A DNA stretch of 64,000 nt. Source: Plasmopara viticola (Eukaryota; Oomycota; Peronosporomycetes; Peronosporales; Peronosporaceae). Under the pieces are notes generated by a model, which was not told the origin of the DNA, ran no database searches, and was given only the letters and a program-made list of their open reading frames with translations. The position numbers and the translations under genes were made by a program. The stretch covers positions 434,001 to 498,000 of the forward strand of contig MBPM02000023.1 in the NCBI GenBank assembly GCA_001695595.3, read 5' to 3'. Shown here piece by piece: positions 61,223 to 64,000 of this stretch. Positions within the stretch are counted from its first letter, which is position 1; each line of letters begins with the position of its first letter.

Positions 61223-61323
61223 CGCTCTTCGCTCCTGTAGATAGACAATACAAACACTCGCTTTATGTAATTTATGTGGACTCCATCACTTATCCGCTTG
61301 CTCAATTTTGATGACTTGAAACC
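61223..61323. promoter_or_regulatory. Very short spacer between tandem genes
   Basis: Only 101 bp separate the stop of the membrane-protein gene from the ATG of the next gene on the same strand. Terminator and promoter must overlap or extend into the neighbouring genes. Confidence 0.45.
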
Positions 61324-64000
61324 ATGACGTCGAGAACACGCGACGGAGAGAGTGTGGGGCGAGTGTTGCGCCTATTGAAAGACAACAAGCTCTTTCATGT
61401 AACAGTATTTGTCTTAATAAGATCATCGATCTGCCTATTTAGGTAAAAGCTCTGAACGCGCCGTATATGCGTAGATAGAGGCAGCAATCGCCCGTGTGAG
61501 GCGTGTCAAGCAGACGGAAGGCAAATCTAAATTACTAGAGAAATCGAGTAGTGCAAGGGATGTGGATGCTCAGGAACGATCGAATAAGGTTTCAATTAAT
61601 GAAGTAAGCTACAATATATTGCTGTCAGATAGTGTTAATGCTTACACCTTGGTTTTGACCTCTAGGGTCTGTTATCCGACCATACACGAGTAACAAGATT
61701 ACAAGGAGCTTTAAACACAATCGTTAAGGCATATGATGATGCGGTTGAACAAGATACGCACTTTCACTATAACTTGGTGTACGCGGTGGCTGGGGCTGCG
61801 ATGAATCAATCGATGCGAGAATGTGTAGCGTCTCGGACGAACTGCTTTATTTGGGGACCAAACGCGGAGAAATATCATGTTTTGCTTGACTGGATGGTAG
61901 ACTATGAACGCAAAAAGGAAGAAGAAACATTGGTGAGCTGTGATTATGTGCGTCGACTGTTGTTAGACGGGATTCAGTCGACGGCCGAGAAGCAGAATCA
62001 ATTTGCTTCCTGTCTTACGCTTTTTGAATTACTTCAACGACGTCGTCGCAGATTCAAAGTCCAAGGATCTCAACGTGATAGTGTGTGTCTCTTAGGCAGT
62101 CGAGTTGATGCGTATATCGATGCTCTGCGTGGAATTATAGATCGAGGAACGTTTTTGATTGCTGACTCGCACCGTGTCAAACCGTCAAAGCTTGCGCTGA
62201 TCGCGTTGGAAGCACTTGGATTGCTATGTGGAGACGTCGCAATGCAGCATTTGACCTTTTGTGAAGTAGCAGAGACGAAATTTCGTGTGACGAATAGCTT
62301 GATGCGCAAAGTAGTAGAAAACATGGGCTTTTTCCTCGACATGCTGCGGAAGTGGCATTCGCACTCCAAACGCCGGCAGTTTCTTAGCTTTGCCATTCAA
62401 CACCTGCAGTCATATGTTCTTACATGTAATATTGTCTTGCCAAGAGTGAACGAAGTCGATGATGACAGCACGAATGCACATAGCCGAGTAATTGTGGATT
62501 TGGTGTGCTGGCATTGGGTGAAGACTGTGCCAATCTTGTGCACGCGTACTCACATATACTCTCGCAAACAAAAGATTCGACCGTCTAAATTATTAGCTCA
62601 AGTACTGGAGATGTGTACACTTTCTCTAATAAATTCTGAAGAACAAAATGGCGACAATAATGCCCGTGTCAACTCGGAGATCATTTATGCTCAAGTACGC
62701 TATATTTGTGTTTTGTTGGATACAGTCGGTGGAGTTCAGGGATATTTTAAGGCTTTTGAGAGCTTTCCAGTAGGAATAAAAGCAAAAATCGTTTTCTGCT
62801 TTGTGCAGAGTCTGGCAACAGCAACGAAGTACGGCAACAGCGCTGCTACTCGAATGAGTGTAAATGTTCTCCGATCTCTATTATTGCCTAGTGATCCACT
62901 TAATCTCTTGAGCTCACAAGACGAAGAGCAAGGCCTTCTATCGCAATTACTTCGTTTAAATAGCAATATGCTACTGACACGTGGGGATTCCTTAGATGAG
63001 CTGGAAGCTCAAATAAATTTAGAACTGCTTATAGCTGACTTCATTATATCTCGAGGACTTTTTATTACTGAGCTGCTGAAGGAATTATACGAAAATCGCA
63101 AAGCAAGGCTTATGGTGAGCTGAAAGATGTGATTTAGCTTCATCGCTAGGGTTTTTGAACTGTCGATCCGCGTCTGCTTTGTAGAGTGTTCTTTCGCTCG
63201 TTCGGACATTTTTATACCAACTGGACAGATCAGGAGCTCAAGCACTGTTGTATCGACACTGGCGGTAACATTGCAAAGGAAGTATCTTTTGTGATAGGAT
63301 TTAATCTCTTCGTTGCATGTATTTGTGTGTAGCAAACAGCTGACTCAAGGCGTGTCCGGTCTCATCACTTACGAAAATGTTAGCATTCGCCGACTGGTTC
63401 GTTAGACTCTTTTGCTTACCAATTTGATAAGAAGCTGAAGTTACTTTTGATTTAGGCATTATCGTGCTTGCCGTCACTCGACGCTGTATACTGCATAGCT
63501 GCTTTAACAGCTATCGGAATGTATGGAGCTGAAAACCACGCCATCTCATCGGCATTGAAATATTTACTTCAGGTCTCAACGCGGTCTTCTTTTGAAGCGA
63601 TTGTGACCTGGTTCATCGATGCGTGCCAGTATGGTAGCATAAGTGTCCACTCACCATATAGAGAGGCTCCAGCATCGCCTCACGATTGGAGTGATTTCGC
63701 TGTAAAACTCGGCGAAAGTAATCATGACAAACAGGAGAAGGTACAAGGCAAGCTAGTCTCATTTTGCTTTGGCTCGACCGGGTACGCTACAGCATCATCC
63801 CACTGATAACTCCTTCTCTTATCTCGATGCGGTTGTATATTGTTATTAAGCAGGTGGATCCGCCATGTGAAATCCGCAGATGCTCGACATATCGTTTGGT
63901 TTGTCCTAATGCGCAAATTTTTCGGCAATCCTCGAGATGCCGTTCTCTTGCGGATGTTGCGTGAATTGACTGTTTGTGGCTGGGTGGATTACGAACAGTT
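61324..64000 (+). CDS. Large alpha-helical protein, function unknown (5' part, runs off the window)
   Basis: Inferred exons are 61324-61398, 61475-61588, 61666-63114, about 63175-63262, about 63334-63403, 63456-63784 and from about 63855 to beyond the window end. All junctions have GT..AG signals and matching phases. About 750 residues are visible, starting MTSRTRDGES. The sequence is almost entirely amphipathic helix (for example SVLSLVRTFLYQLDRSGAQA; WIRHVKSADARHIVWFVLMR), as in long HEAT-like solenoids. Long runs lack any catalytic motif. DNA-repair solenoids such as Fanconi or ATM-like proteins have this look, but I found no diagnostic motif and make no assignment. The fourth and fifth exons are short and inferred from frame continuity. 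Confidence 0.72.

Noticed and set aside
1..64000. Bacterial-type features (operons, CRISPR, Shine-Dalgarno sites)
   Set aside because: The window is eukaryotic: spliced genes, kinetochore and bromodomain proteins, and retrotransposons. Such features were not expected or seen.

Overview
The window looks like nuclear DNA of an oomycete, most likely a peronosporalean (Phytophthora or downy-mildew type). The reasons are short GT..AG introns (about 50-90 bp) in compact genes, stretches of densely packed genes separated by long decayed transposon-rich DNA, and oomycete-style proteins such as short basic Cys/His proteins, PX-domain proteins and OSCA-type channels. The species is not identified. All exon structures were worked out by hand from splice signals and reading-frame continuity; no alignment was run.

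Layout. Positions 1-10,100 are repeat-rich: a Ty3/gypsy integrase relic (about 640-1100, minus), a FAR1/MULE-type transposase relic (about 2350-2690, plus) and a MULE with terminal inverted repeats (6315-7921). The first gene island is 10,159-21,760. It holds a single-exon P4-ATPase lipid flippase with an unusual extra N-terminal membrane block, a convergent eight-exon OSCA/TMEM63-type channel carrying a Cys-rich SUEL-lectin-like extracellular domain, and a small basic C-x6-C-x15-C-x2-H protein. Positions 21.8-34.6 kb are repeats again: a gypsy pol relic at about 25.85-28.2 kb, and a second, internally deleted copy of the first MULE family at 30,369-31,154 flanked by a perfect 10-bp target-site duplication.

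The second gene island is 34.6-46.6 kb. It holds a paralogue of the C-x6-C-x15-C-x2-H protein, a four-exon membrane-anchored coiled-coil protein, a BET-type bromodomain+NET protein whose 3' end carries a 31-bp tandem duplication, a divergently transcribed double cyclic-nucleotide-binding-domain protein, a PX-domain protein, a tiny three-exon Pcc1 (KEOPS/EKC) gene, and divergent from it a four-exon CENP-C gene with the CENP-C motif and C-terminal cupin. Positions 46.6-58.2 kb are gene-poor, with a Ty1/copia relic (about 56.7-57.3 kb), a gypsy-like fragment, and a possible broken secreted-effector fragment at 48.4 kb. The third island starts at 58,253: a multi-pass membrane protein resembling fungal TRP/Flc channels, and 101 bp downstream the start of a large alpha-helical protein that runs off the window end.

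The genes do not form a pathway. They are housekeeping and regulatory functions: membrane lipid asymmetry, mechanosensing, kinetochore assembly, tRNA modification, chromatin reading and cyclic-nucleotide sensing. The most distinctive points are two domain architectures (lectin-OSCA; P4-ATPase with N-terminal membrane extension), the paired family of basic Cys/His proteins, and the two MULE copies with readable ends.
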